64,000 nucleotides of DNA from Flavobacterium sp. 9 (lineage in GTDB: Bacteria; Bacteroidota; Bacteroidia; Flavobacteriales; Flavobacteriaceae), in contig NZ_PEEU01000001.1 in NCBI RefSeq assembly GCF_002754195.1, positions 682,001 through 746,000 on the forward strand, in the 5' to 3' direction. The translations under genes were made by a program, and so were the position numbers. Below are positions 28,767 through 40,320 of this stretch, piece by piece; the first letter of the stretch is position 1; each line of letters opens with the position of its first letter. The notes under the pieces are model-generated. The model was not told the DNA's origin. It ran no database searches and saw only the letters and a list, made by a program, of their open reading frames with translations.

Positions 28767-30188
28767 CTACCAGCTAATTATGGCACCACGTTTTTCACGC
28801 AATTTCTTGTACTCTTCATAACCGTTATTTAATTGATCATACAATAATTTAGCAACTACTTTTGCACCTCGTTGGTTAAAGTGCGTATAATCTTTATTGG
28901 CTCTCGCAGGAGATTCATCAACCCATTTTACCATTGATCCGTCACCACCCATTAAAGTGTATAAATTTACAAATCCGGATTCGGTTTCCAATGCATATCT
29001 TTTTTGAGCTTTCATTAAAGGAACTACCGCAGAATCTGTTTTCATTTTAAAACTATACTTTGTCGATTTATCGGCAGTTGAAATAATCAAAATAGAAACA
29101 CCCGGAAAAGACTCTTTGATTTTATTCACCGTTTTTTTCATTCCTTTTTCGTACCAGGAATAATTTTTAGTTCCGTAATTCAGTACGTTGGTGCCATAAT
29201 GCAAAATGACTAGGTCGTATTTCAAATTAGTATTGAATCCTTGCATTACACCAGTGTCAAAAGCCGAAATTGGCAATCCTGAATTTCCTCTTTGCGAGAA
29301 ATTGTCTACGTGAACTCCTTTTCCGTTATCGAAATTAAATCCGTAAATCGGAATTGAATCGGCATGAAAGAAATTTGCCTTGAAAGCTTTGATACTTCCC
29401 GATGTTACTTTTAAGGTATTGACCAAATTATTCGGAATCAGGTTTTTTCTTAAAGTATCTTTTCCAATCACAAAATTCACATTTCCCCTCCTAGACGATC
29501 TTCCGTAAAACAAGGTTGGATTATCTAAAGAGGTTGAATTTTTATTAGGTCCTGCTTCATATTGAACCCAGGTTGCGTTTGTTTTATCATTTGCAAAAAA
29601 CACATGTCCGTTTACTCCAAAAGGACTTGATGGACTTCTCACATTCAAATACGATTGCATTTTCCAGTTCTTAGAATACAATGATTTTACAGAACCTCTC
29701 GAAGCAGCAGATTCTGAGGTTATGGATACAAAACCAACTCCGTTTCCACCAAAGCGTTCCTGATAATTGGCACGAACATCCTGCACAATCAAATCTCCGT
29801 CGGTCATAGAATCTCCATAATAAGCGATTCTAACATTGCTTTGTGGTTTTTTTTCCAGCTGATATAATTTCTCATAAAAAGGAATCAAATATTGATACCC
29901 TTTGTAATTGTCAAAAGTCTCAGATGGAAATGTGATCCCTTCATTGGCATCATAAACTATCTTGCCCCATTCTAATTTTCGCGAGCTCTTCTCGATGCTA
30001 TCATTTTTAAATGGCAACGAATCTTTTGCTACCGACTCTAAAAGTGTACTGTCTATTAGTACATTTTTGGAATCGATTTTACTCTCCGAAAATATTTTAT
30101 CAGGTAAGATTTGCTTAAACCCAATGAAAGCTACAAACGCCAAAGCTACAATTGCAAAAGACTGAAAAAAATAAGATTTTGTGTTCAC
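28767..30188 (-). CDS. SGNH/GDSL-hydrolase-like protein
   Basis: 473 residues, anchored or exported by an N-terminal hydrophobic segment (about 7-27). SGNH blocks: RIAYYGDSMTDGDLI (block I, Ser about 127), LVILHYGTNVLNYG (block III) and DYTHFNQRGAKVV near the C-terminus (Asp and His of the triad). It is the first gene of the three-gene unit and is distantly related to the second. In Bacteroidota, MBOAT plus paired SGNH proteins form extracytoplasmic O-acetylation modules; here one may transfer and one remove acetyl groups, but that split is inference. No box promoter was found upstream, unlike most small genes in the window. Confidence 0.88.
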   Translation of the reverse strand: MNTKSYFFQSFAIVALAFVAFIGFKQILPDKIFSESKIDSKNVLIDSTLLESVAKDSLPFKNDSIEKSSRKLEWGKIVYDANEGITFPSETFDNYKGYQYLIPFYEKLYQLEKKPQSNVRIAYYGDSMTDGDLIVQDVRANYQERFGGNGVGFVSITSESAASRGSVKSLYSKNWKMQSYLNVRSPSSPFGVNGHVFFANDKTNATWVQYEAGPNKNSTSLDNPTLFYGRSSRRGNVNFVIGKDTLRKNLIPNNLVNTLKVTSGSIKAFKANFFHADSIPIYGFNFDNGKGVHVDNFSQRGNSGLPISAFDTGVMQGFNTNLKYDLVILHYGTNVLNYGTKNYSWYEKGMKKTVNKIKESFPGVSILIISTADKSTKYSFKMKTDSAVVPLMKAQKRYALETESGFVNLYTLMGGDGSMVKWVDESPARANKDYTHFNQRGAKVVAKLLYDQLNNGYEEYKKLREKRGAIISW

Positions 30189-31326
30189 CTATTAATTATA
30201 ATTTAAAAAAAGAGTTTATTAAAATTTTAATGATAACATTTCAACTTTGCCATCGGGTACTTTACACAAAAAAGTTCTACTAGATGCCAATTTCTAAACT
30301 CTTAGAGAACTAAACAAAACAAAAAAAAACGCTGCTTACATTAACTTCCATTTGATCCACACCAATACACACTATTTATCAACCCTCACCAACTCTTCCT
30401 TTGATGTCACTTAGATAATTTTGTCCATTAAGTTGAACATCCATTACCTCTCTGTCCTAATCAGAAATTTAGTTATCTTTAAAAGGCATTACAATTTTCC
30501 TTTTTTATCAATCCCATTTTCCGTGTATCATTGCAGATGAGTATCCCATCGAGAATGCAAAATAATATCATAAATTATTAGAACGCTTACCTTACCTTCA
30601 AATCAAGAGAACCAACTTTTCTATTAAGCATTATTCTGTCCAATATCAACCTCCAGCAGGCAAAACACTAGCCATATTTCAGCTTTAATACAATACTACC
30701 TTACATTTCTTCAGTCCATTTTTCTGTTTTAATAGCTGTTTATACTCCCTGCGCACCACTGTTATATAAGTGATATTGACTAAAAAATGTTTTATTTTTA
30801 AATCTCGAATAAAGTATAAGTTTAATTAATCAAACACTATTTACACTTAAAAAACATCTTACAATTGGTAACACAAAATAAAAACAATATATTAGTGCTG
30901 TTTTATTTTAAAAAGTCATTCTTATACTTTTTTCTATATTGAACCAGTTCGTTTAAACAACTACATTTCTAAGATGCAAATAAAACATAATTCACAAACT
31001 AAAAACAAACCAATGGGACATAATAATAGTGAGATACGGCTTTCCAAGTATTAATAAAAATTCTTATTGCCAAAAGGTATTATAAACACCAGTAAATGCG
31101 AGATACTGCATTAACAATTATACGAACGTAAACTGCAAAAGCCTGTCTATAAATCAATAGTTTAAAGCACTTCAACAAGTCCAAACAATGGGAAATTCGC
31201 TATTACCCCCACTAAAATTTCTAACCTGAATCAGGCGATTTATGGCGATACTGATACATGATGAATTACAAGAGGGCTAATTACACAAAAAGCAAACCTA
31301 AATTAAGGTAATTAGTTTCTTTTTTT
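30189..31326. other. Long intergenic stretch
   Basis: About 1.1 kb without a supported gene, RNA or repeat on either strand. Confidence 0.5.
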
Positions 31327-31770
31327 TTACAAAATTTTGTCGCTTTTTATTTTTTTATCTGGAAATAGATAATTGTATTGTTTCAAATGACTTTTTCCAG
31401 TTCTTACTTTATGCTGAGTTGTTAAAACAGTTAGTTTATTTTGTTCGGCAACTTCTATAGTCAGAAGATAACTTGTCAAATATTTTCTGAGTATTTGTAT
31501 CGTATCAACTTCAATAGAATAAATTGTTTTTTTACCTTCGTTTTTTACCTTTACCAGATTTGCTTTTTTTAATTCTAATAAATGTTTAGATACTGTAGAT
31601 TGCGATAATGGAATTAAGTTAACAATATCACCGCAGCTTCTATTGTTCCTTTTCCATAGCAGTGTCATAATCTGAACTCTTGTAGGATGTCCGAGTGCTT
31701 TGCTAATTTTTCCTATCGTCTTTGTTTCAATATTAATATTTATTTTTTTTGTAATTCCCATAATTGCCAA
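31327..31770 (-). CDS. ArsR-family winged-helix transcriptional regulator
   Basis: 147 residues. Residues about 18-95 form the winged helix: IGKISKALGHPTRVQIMTLL, then CGDIVNLIPLSQSTVSKHLLELKKANLVKVKNEGKKTIYSI, matching ArsR-type regulators (recognition helix SQSTVSKHL). No typical metal-binding ELCVCDL motif is present, so this is probably a member that senses something other than arsenic or heavy metals. The C-terminal 35 residues are basic. The gene is alone, with a 200-nt leader behind a box promoter (31975-32017). An alternative start is the Met at residue 4. Confidence 0.88.
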   Translation of the reverse strand: MAIMGITKKININIETKTIGKISKALGHPTRVQIMTLLWKRNNRSCGDIVNLIPLSQSTVSKHLLELKKANLVKVKNEGKKTIYSIEVDTIQILRKYLTSYLLTIEVAEQNKLTVLTTQHKVRTGKSHLKQYNYLFPDKKIKSDKIL

Positions 31771-31974
31771 TTTAATTTTCTTAAACCTAACGCTACTTTT
31801 ATGCGTTTTTTTCCAACTCCCCTGACATAAATCTATTTACAAGCTCTTCCCAATACATCCGAATTTTCTAATCACTACTTCCGTACAATTTGAGAATTTA
31901 GTATTTTGTTCCGGCAACAGAAAACATTTAAATCGTATCCAATATAATTTAAGTGCCTAAAAGCCAAAACCAAA

Positions 31975-32017
31975 CAAATATCGACATTAGACTTTTAATT
32001 TCGAGGCGAAATAAGAC
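31975..32017 (-). promoter_or_regulatory. Promoter with upstream box for the ArsR-type gene
   Basis: On the minus strand TTTATGTGTCTTAT (core 32011-32017), 28 bp, GATATTTG (31975-31982). The last part (AATGTCGATATTTG) is the same as in the promoter of small RNA A. 32018-32386 has nothing else. Confidence 0.6.
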
Positions 32018-32386
32018 ACATAAATAGGACAATAAATTTTATCTCTAATCCTCAAATTCTCCTTGCTTACCAATCATTACGATCTTATATCATCGGTACA
32101 TATGATAGAATAATCTAAATAGCCATTATTTATTTTTCTTCATATTTACAGCGGTATTCTTTATTAAAATGTTTATAAAAATTAGCTCAACTTAAAAAAT
32201 TCAATTTTTTCCATACAATTATAGAAAACACTAATAATAATAATTAGCAACGTTATGTCGCTTCTAAAAATAATATCAATTAGAGTACTGATTTTACTAA
32301 AAAATTAAAAAACATCATTTGTATACTGTGTTATTAGCGAAAAATAAAAACGGACTATTCTAAATTCCTTGTTAAAATAAAAGCAC

Positions 32387-32719
32387 TTATTTTTTACCAA
32401 AATCACTTTCTTCAGTAAACAAATAAATCCTATTATATCTTAAACTTCTCTTCGAAAATTTCCCCAGCGAATCTGATGTACGATAGATATTTTTAGTAGC
32501 ATAAGCTTTCTTTTTTAAGGTAATTACATATGTTGTATCTGATTTCACTTCCATACAAAAATATCCACTACTATCGGTTTGAGTTCTATTACCATTAATA
32601 TTTATAAATACATTTTTTATAGGTTTTTCCGTGTCATAATCATAAACAGTACCACTAAATTTATTATTGGTGCAACCATAAAACAGCAAGACAGCTATAA
32701 AAATAAATGGGTTTTTCAT
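32387..32719 (-). CDS. Small lipoprotein with carboxypeptidase-regulatory-like fold
   Basis: 110 residues. Lipoprotein signal MKNPFIFIAVLLFYGC (lipobox FYGC, Cys16), then FSGTVYDYDTEKPIKNVFININGNRTQTDSSGYFCMEV, the beta-sandwich start common to CarboxypepD_reg-like domains in Bacteroidota (G-x-V-x-D, P-x-x-x-V, T-x-x-x-G-x-F). The C-terminus (YNRIYLF) closes the sandwich. It should be a surface or periplasmic single-domain lipoprotein. No operon partner. Confidence 0.85.
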   Translation of the reverse strand: MKNPFIFIAVLLFYGCTNNKFSGTVYDYDTEKPIKNVFININGNRTQTDSSGYFCMEVKSDTTYVITLKKKAYATKNIYRTSDSLGKFSKRSLRYNRIYLFTEESDFGKK

Positions 32720-33001
32720 ATTTTTTTTAGAATTTAGTGTTGGTAATTTTTCAAACTCCTACATAGCCTCCTTTACTAAGCAACACTATACAATTTAAGT
32801 TAAGTGTTTCCATTTTTTTGAAATATTTTAGAACAAAAAAAAGAAGTCATACAAAAGCAAATTATTGCATCAGGAAATATAACTCCAATTACCTTTGAAT
32901 AAATTCATGTCTTTTTAAACCAAGTCGTCAAGATTGAAAAGACTACTAACTTATAAGTTAAAGGCTTTACACGAGAGCTTACAAAACCTCACGATCAGAT
33001 A

Positions 33002-34978
33002 CTAATAAGACAACAAATCTAACAACTCATTTTCAAATCGACTTTTTGGCAAATATTGATCTTCCAGTGCTTTTGCAAAAGGAACAGGAGAATCTAAACT
33101 TGCAACACGTTTTACCGGCGCATCCAGATATTTAAAACATTTTTCCATAATTAAAGCCGAAATATCACTTCCTATCCCGCCAAACATAGAATCTTCCTGA
33201 TAAACAATAGCCCTTCCTGTCTTTTTAACCGAACTAAAAATAGTTTCAGTATCTAGAGGTTGCAGTGTTCTTAAATCGATTAAATCAGCCTCTACATCCG
33301 GGAATTTAGCTAAAGTATCCAGCGCCCAATGTACGGCTGCTCCAAAAGTGATAATCGTAACAGAACTTCCTTCTTTCAGTAACGCCGCTTTTCCCAAAGG
33401 AATCGTATAATAGTCTGTTGGTATGTCTTGGTAAACACCTTTATATAATTTTTTATGCTCAAAAAACAATACTGGATTCGGATCGCTTATGGAAGTATTT
33501 AATAACCCTTTTGCATCAAATGGAAAAGCTGGATAAACCACTTTTAAACCCGGAGTTTTGGTAAACCAGGCTTCATTGGTTTGTGGATGAAACGGCCCTT
33601 TCCCTGTACCACTGCCGCAAGGCATACGAATTACAACATCCGCTTTTTCTCCCCACCTATAATGCGATTTGGCTAATAAATTCACAATAGGATTAAACCC
33701 AGTTGAAACCAAATCTGCAAACTGCATCTCGATAATAGCTTTAAAACCGTTAATGGATAACCCCATTCCTGCAGAAATAACCGCACTTTGGCAAATTGGG
33801 GTATTTCTTATACGTTCTTTTCTAAATATCTCTACAAAACCTTCCGTAATTTTAAAAACCCCTCCATATTCAGCAATATCCTGCCCCATAATTACAAGGT
33901 TTTTATAACGCAGCATGGATTGTTCTAAACTACTTCTGATAGCATCTTTAAAACAACTATTTTCATATTCCAATGTAGGACTAACCCCTTCATATTGAAA
34001 AGGTTTATAAACATCGGCTAATTCTCCGCTATGAGTAGGAATGATTTCAGGTTCTGCATTTGCAATGGCTAAATGCTCATTAATTTCCTGCTTGATTTCA
34101 TTTCTTAATATCGCATCATATTCTTCTGAGAGAACACCCTCATTTAGTAAAAACATTCTATAATTATCAACAGGATCCTTTGTTGTCCACATTTTTATTA
34201 TTTCCTCCGGTACATATTGTGTACCACTTACCTCTTCATGACCACGCATTCTAAAAGTTTTAAATTCCAGTAAAACAGGACGTGAATTCTTAATCATAGA
34301 AGCTTTTAATTCTGATAAAAGATTATATATTTCTAGAATATTATTCCCATTAACAATATGACTTTCTATACCGTACCCACTTCCTTTATCGGCCAGGTTT
34401 TCACATCGATATTGCTCATTTGTTGGCGTTGAAAATCCATAGCCATTATTCTCAACAATAAACATTACCGGTAAGTCCCAAACTGCCGCTATATTTAATG
34501 CTTCATGAAAATCACCTTCACTCGTTGCTCCATCTCCCGTAAAAACAGCAGTGATTTTGTTATTCTTTTTTAGTTTATTCCCTAGAGCAATCCCATCTGC
34601 AACACCCAATTGAGGCCCTAAATGTGAAATCATACCAATAATACAATATTCCTGGCTTCCAAAGTGAAAGTTTCCCTCGCGACCTTTTGTAAAACCGTTC
34701 GCTTTGCCTTGCCATTGCGAAAAAAGTCGGTATAAAGGAATATTTCTTCCTGTAAATACACCTAAATTTCGGTGCATTGGCAAAATATATTCATCTGCAT
34801 CTAAAACCGCTGTAACACCAACCGAAATAGCTTCTTGTCCGATTCCGGAATACCAATTGAAAAATTTTCCTTGATGGATTAGAAGTAGCATTTTTTCCTC
34901 TATCAATCTGGGCTTTAATAATTTTTTATATAAATCTAATAGCTGATTGTCTGTAAGGTTTTTTCTGTCGAAGATCAT
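33002..34978 (-). CDS. 2-oxoacid dehydrogenase E1, fused alpha and beta subunits
   Basis: 658 residues. The N-terminal half is E1 alpha: GIGQEAISVGV, then the thiamine-diphosphate motif TGDGATSEGDFHEALN with its NN about 30 residues on (VENNGYGFSTP), and RMRGHEEVSGTQYVP. The C-terminal half (from about 335) is E1 beta: MGQDIAEYGGVFKITEGF, IEMQFADLVSTGFNPI, RMPCGSGTGKGPFHPQTNE, and a transketolase C-terminal domain ending in VASLDSPVPFAKALEDQYLP. Fusion of both subunits is normal in Bacteroidota, where it serves as the branched-chain 2-oxoacid (2-oxoisovalerate) dehydrogenase E1 giving branched acyl-CoA for fatty acids. E2 and E3 are not in this window. It is one of the few clearly housekeeping genes here. 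Confidence 0.93.
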   Translation of the reverse strand: MIFDRKNLTDNQLLDLYKKLLKPRLIEEKMLLLIHQGKFFNWYSGIGQEAISVGVTAVLDADEYILPMHRNLGVFTGRNIPLYRLFSQWQGKANGFTKGREGNFHFGSQEYCIIGMISHLGPQLGVADGIALGNKLKKNNKITAVFTGDGATSEGDFHEALNIAAVWDLPVMFIVENNGYGFSTPTNEQYRCENLADKGSGYGIESHIVNGNNILEIYNLLSELKASMIKNSRPVLLEFKTFRMRGHEEVSGTQYVPEEIIKMWTTKDPVDNYRMFLLNEGVLSEEYDAILRNEIKQEINEHLAIANAEPEIIPTHSGELADVYKPFQYEGVSPTLEYENSCFKDAIRSSLEQSMLRYKNLVIMGQDIAEYGGVFKITEGFVEIFRKERIRNTPICQSAVISAGMGLSINGFKAIIEMQFADLVSTGFNPIVNLLAKSHYRWGEKADVVIRMPCGSGTGKGPFHPQTNEAWFTKTPGLKVVYPAFPFDAKGLLNTSISDPNPVLFFEHKKLYKGVYQDIPTDYYTIPLGKAALLKEGSSVTIITFGAAVHWALDTLAKFPDVEADLIDLRTLQPLDTETIFSSVKKTGRAIVYQEDSMFGGIGSDISALIMEKCFKYLDAPVKRVASLDSPVPFAKALEDQYLPKSRFENELLDLLSY

Positions 34979-35932
34979 TTTTTAGTTATTAATTTGTGCC
35001 ACGTGAAAATCCCTACAATGTAGACCGTAAATAAATAGTTGCTTTTAAACTTAGAATTGCCTCAAAGAGTTATTTGTTTTTACAAAAAATCAAAACTATA
35101 ATCACTAATATTTTATTTCTAATAAACACCAGCGTTTTAAAGTTCTTAATAAAGCTTCTTTTTAAATTAATTCTTTTTTAGCAAAAAATTGTGTATTTGT
35201 GCATGTGTTCATACAAAAAAAATAAAATTGTATAAAAAATAAAAATCTCACAATTAGTTTTAGCACTTGTTAAATTTTATAAGTTTAAATCAAACTTTTG
35301 TTCCTCGCATTAATCAAAATATTTTTTTGCTAAAAAAGATGTGATTCTATTTTTTTTTATTCCTAAAGAACTTTTTCATAAATACATTTTAAAATAGCAA
35401 TAGCATATAATCATTTAGAAAGACAAACCTTAAAACCTTAATTTCTTATTACTTCTTACACTTATACTTTCGTATAATTAGAATTTCCTCAATTTGCTCT
35501 CTTTTGTTTTAAACAATATTAATATTTCCAAATAGATTATAAGGTATCAAAAAAGCCGTAAAAATATAATTATAAAGCTTATTGCAAGGGGTGACATCGA
35601 ACGAGTTTATTCAAAAGATTTTTTTTTAGAAATCAACTTGTTTAAAACAGATCATTTTTTTTTATTGGGATCTTTTTGCATTGTTGTTTTCCAATTTAAT
35701 TCCAACATCTATTAAAGACAGCCCTAATGCTTTATAAATTAATTCTACAATCTATAAATAGAACTTCAACACACTATTTACTATAAATCAAAAATATCGC
35801 CATCACTCAACAATTAAACAGTTATTGAAGTGAACAAGAAATTTTGGCGAAAAAACATTAGAATTACAAATCCAACAATAAAAAAACAGAGCCTTTTTTA
35901 GAAAAGTATTTTATTAAAATACAATTGCAGAT
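34979..35932. other. Long intergenic stretch
   Basis: About 950 bp, very AT-rich, no supported gene. A -7-like CTCTTTG stands at about 35065-35072 on the minus strand, upstream of the E1 gene, without the box found elsewhere. Confidence 0.4.
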
Positions 35933-36013
35933 TAAAAAAAGGTGCTTAAATCATATCATGATTATAAGCACCTTACCAACGTTTAATCAAATAAGTGGAA
36001 AACCCAATTGATC
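35933..36013 (-). ncRNA. Small RNA C, terminator-ended, with its own promoter
   Basis: Promoter: TTTTTATGGCTTAT (core 36055-36061), 28 bp, TTAATTTG (36019-36026). The roughly 80-nt transcript has TTATTTGATTAAACGTTGGTA, matching the RNA A leader, and then a hairpin AAGGTGCTT / AAGCACCTT (35940-35973) with ATCAT-type loop arms and a T-run. No reading frame. Confidence 0.55.
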
Positions 36014-36303
36014 TATTGCAAATTAAGTAAGTATAAACTCAATTAAAGGAGCAAATAAGCCATAAAAACACAATAATACATTCATAATGTTTAATAGTAA
36101 ATAACATTTTTTTAACTAAAAGAAGTCCTAACATGTATCCTGCAAAAATTAGGACTAAAACTCAATTAACTTGCTTAATTAAACCTGTCGCTTACATTAC
36201 CCTTATATCAAAGCAAAATAGGGAAATAATAGTTAGCTGATATTGAATATTCAAATATGGTGATAGCAAATTTATCTAAACCACTATTGTTCTTTTACAG
36301 AGC

Positions 36304-36630
36304 TTAGTCCAGCAACGAAGTGTGTTCACTAAAAAGTCTTGAAGTAATAGCCGAAATTGCCAACAGACCAATCAATAATACAAATAATTGTAATCCATTC
36401 TCATATCGCATAAATATTGATAATTTTTTTCTTTGCACAATAATTTCTTTTTCATTTTGCAATAAATAATTTCTTTTAAAAACAAAAAAAGAAATGCCTA
36501 TAAAAATTAGTACTAGAAAAAAATGTCCAATATAATTTAATGAATACATCAACACACTACTTAAACATAAAAAAGCATTCAAAATCCACACAAAAATATT
36601 TACATACGCTAAAAAGTTATTGATCTTCAT
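36304..36630 (-). CDS. Small polytopic membrane protein
   Basis: 108 residues with hydrophobic helices at about 5-27, 31-50 and 78-97 and a basic loop (about 51-72, EKEIIVQRKKLSIF). The family is not recognised. Start at the first Met, 30 bp from the nearest AT-rich leader. No partner genes; a three-pass topology is the simplest prediction. Confidence 0.65.
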   Translation of the reverse strand: MKINNFLAYVNIFVWILNAFLCLSSVLMYSLNYIGHFFLVLIFIGISFFVFKRNYLLQNEKEIIVQRKKLSIFMRYENGLQLFVLLIGLLAISAITSRLFSEHTSLLD

Positions 36631-36847
36631 TATAAATTTTATTTATTTGTTATTTTTATTTTAACATCCCTCATTCAATTACCATTTAACTTTTTATAAA
36701 ATTACAACTATAATATTTTTAGAGACCAGTATAATGGTATTGAAAAATCACTAAAAAAATCTTTAGTAATTCTTGAAAAAATCATTGGAATTTTACCTAT
36801 TAAAATTAGATTACCATTTTTTTTTAATCCTACGCCCTTATTTAAAT

Positions 36848-36890
36848 GGCTTTTTAAACATGTTTATTGTTTTTATTGTTACTTAATTTG
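36848..36890 (+). promoter_or_regulatory. Box promoter without an obvious target
   Basis: TTAAATGGCTTTT (core 36848-36854), 28 bp, TTAATTTG (36883-36890), the same -7 as RNA C. It points toward the outer-membrane protein gene at 37321, 430 bp away. No hairpin with a T-run and no small gene were found in between. Confidence 0.45.
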
Positions 36891-37320
36891 TAATCAAAAA
36901 TCCACTAGGATTCATGAGTCTGTAAATCTGGTCAATGTTCTGACTAAGTCATGGGAGACAAAAAATATGAGATGTGTCCAGATAATACCCCATTTTAAAT
37001 AATTCATAATAACCTTTGATTTTTTCCACTATTTTAGAAAAATAAAGCGTTTTTTTTTATTTCAATGGACTAAATTTCACTTCTAGATAATAATTGAGGA
37101 GCAAATAAACTTTTTGTCATTCAATTTAGATGATCTTTCGACGACCGCAAATCACAAAAACATAAGTCCATTAAAACTAAAGGGCATAATTACATGTTTG
37201 GAATTAAAAAATTAAAAAGCAACATAAAATTAAACTTGTATTCTAAAAATTATTAACCACCGATTACTTCGCAAATTTATACTAAATACATGGAAACAAA
37301 ATAATTTAAAACAAATCTAT

Positions 37321-38445
<1,125 letters not shown>

Positions 38446-38601
38446 ATGCATACATCCGTAAAATTAACAACTTACCAAATTTTTCACAATAATCTATTAA
38501 ATAGTCAAATCTTATTTTATATAAAATAAAATAAAAAAACCACGAAATCTAAAGGTTACCATAAATAAGATCATCAAGTATTTAATTTTTGCCTTACTAT
38601 C

Positions 38602-38772
38602 TTAAAAATTAATAAACAAAGATAATACATAAACAAGAAAAATAACCAATGATGCGTACAACGTATTTTGCAGAAAATGCCATCCCTTAATTCCCTGAAT
38701 TATCAAAACTACACTAGAAGCTAGCGCCATGCAAGCCATTCTGAGCTGTAAGAGATCAAGATCCTTTTGCAT
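38602..38772 (-). CDS. Small two-pass membrane protein
   Basis: 56 residues: MQKDLDLLQLRMACMALASS, then hydrophobic helices at about 12-28 and 36-56 (ASLVIFLVYVLSLFINF). It starts six bases after the stop of the 59-residue protein on the same strand, so the two form a small operon. Below the length usually called, but the hydrophobic pattern, tight spacing and clean ATG support it. Family unknown. Confidence 0.55.
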   Translation of the reverse strand: MQKDLDLLQLRMACMALASSVVLIIQGIKGWHFLQNTLYASLVIFLVYVLSLFINF

Positions 38773-38778
38773 ATGACC

Positions 38779-38958
38779 TTATCCACACATTCCTCCTAAT
38801 CCTTCTGAAAGGGCATATAGGAAGTGTAAAAATGCTACTAACAATAGAAATATTATGCCTATTAAAATTTTTATTATAGATTTTTTATTTTCTGGTTGAG
38901 CCGTTTTTTCTGGTTCAACACTTTGTAAATAACTGGATAATGATTTGATTTCTTTCAT
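38779..38958 (-). CDS. Small single-pass membrane protein, EKTAQP family
   Basis: 59 residues: MKEIKSLSSYLQS, then EPEKTAQPENKKS (about 16-28) and one strong hydrophobic helix (about 29-50), ending in LSEGLGGMCG. It shares the EKTAQP motif and layout with the protein at 16410-16586 and with a broken copy at 40172-40320. IS982 copy 2 begins 26 bp upstream of the ATG, so the insertion has separated the gene from its original promoter; any expression now would depend on the element or on the short remaining leader. Confidence 0.65.
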   Translation of the reverse strand: MKEIKSLSSYLQSVEPEKTAQPENKKSIIKILIGIIFLLLVAFLHFLYALSEGLGGMCG

Positions 38959-38984
38959 ATGGTGTTGTTTTTTTAAATTTTAAT

Positions 38985-39918
38985 AATTAATTCAAGTTGC
39001 TAGTTGATTGCTTTATTTAATTGGAGTCCAAATACAAACAATGTCAGTTTTATCAAAAAAACCTTCTAATGTTACTGCATGTATAGTTCTTGGAAACATT
39101 TTTTTTATATCGCTTATTGTTGTTTCTACTCTTTTTCTCATTTTTAACTTTTCATTTTTTTGCTCTATTGTATCTGTTCGTTTAGCATTTGACTTTCCTT
39201 GAATTTTTAATAAAACACATTTTTTCATTAGGGCAAAATCTTCTAAACCGTAATCAGTATAAGCACTATCTCCATAAATCGATGCTTCAGCAGGCAGCTT
39301 ATCCATCATTTTTCCTAAAGCTTTTATGTCAGCTGTTTTACCTGGCGTGAAATGAAACGCTATCGGTATTCCATTTTTAGTTGTCAATAACTGAACTTTT
39401 ACCCCATAAAAATAGTTTCTCATACTTGCTGTATAACCTCTGTACTTTTTGCCTTTAAGAATCTTAGAGTTTGTAATCCTCATGTTTTTACAAACTGCTA
39501 CGGGAAATGAATCTATAATGTATTACATCTCACAACAGAAATCTTTAAAATAGGAACTTATGATCTCAAATAATTCATATAGAAGTCTGCCAACTTTATG
39601 TAAACGCCTGTTGAATCTGCTCTTATCAAGCATCTTTGGAATAAATCCATATTCTTTCATAAACTTAATGGCTGAGCAGTGATTGCCATAAAAGCTTGTT
39701 GAAGAAACAATTGCCGTCAGGATAATTTCGCTGTCACTTACATGTCTTCTTACATCTTCGGGATGATTAATTCCTTGTAAAATATCATCTATTAAACAAA
39801 AAATTGATATAATTTTGTCTTTACAAAGCATGGGTAAGGTTTATTGGTTCGCAAAACAAATTTACTGAACCTGTGCTTTGTTTTTTTATTACCTCTAAAC
39901 TAGCAACTTGAATTAATT
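38985..39918 (-). mobile_element. IS982-family insertion sequence, copy 2, inactive
   Basis: 934 bp, one base longer than copies 1 and 3, with the same terminal repeats AATTAATTCAAGTTGCTAG. Its transposase gene carries a nonsense codon and a one-base insertion. Confidence 0.9.
39000..39831 (-). pseudogene. IS982-family transposase, nonsense and frameshift
   Basis: Compared with the intact copies, codon 103 (CAA, Gln in EMQYIID) is TAA here, and an extra A in the run near the 3' end (KKP region, about 39055-39062) shifts the last 40 codons. A few other changes are present (for example DFALMKKCVLLKIQGK). The many differences show that this copy is older than copies 1 and 3. Confidence 0.92.
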
Positions 39919-40171
39919 AAGTAAAATAGTTTATTGTATGTTTATTGTTTAACTAGCTAAAGATCATTGACGCTGAGTCTTTCGAATAAAAAATAATTAA
40001 GGATACATATACGAACATGCTTTTTTACTCAATTAGTTTAATTAAAAGCTTTAAAAAAAATATTTATTTATATTTTACAGGATAAAATGAGTCTATAAAA
40101 AAACAATTGCACTGAGCAGGAAGAATATCTCGCATTACTATTAACCTATTGCCCTTATATAATTCCCCATT

Positions 40172-40320
40172 TTATTTAAAATACTCCGATAAGAAACAAT
40201 CCCAAAAATAGCATTCAAAAAAAACTTTTGAACTTGATCTCTTATTTTCTGGCTGAGCTATTTTTTCTTGTTTTCTCCTACTCTGCGATCGATCTGACAA
40301 CGATTTGATTTCTTTTTCAT
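40172..40320 (-). pseudogene. Broken copy of the EKTAQP small membrane protein
   Basis: After ATG AAA two extra bases are present; in the shifted frame the text KEIKSLSDRSQS, EKIAQPENKRSSSK and a damaged hydrophobic tail follow, parallel to the intact protein at 38779-38958. A decayed box promoter may remain upstream (GACTAAG, 28 bp, TACTTGAA). It lies just outside IS982 copy 2. Confidence 0.6.
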
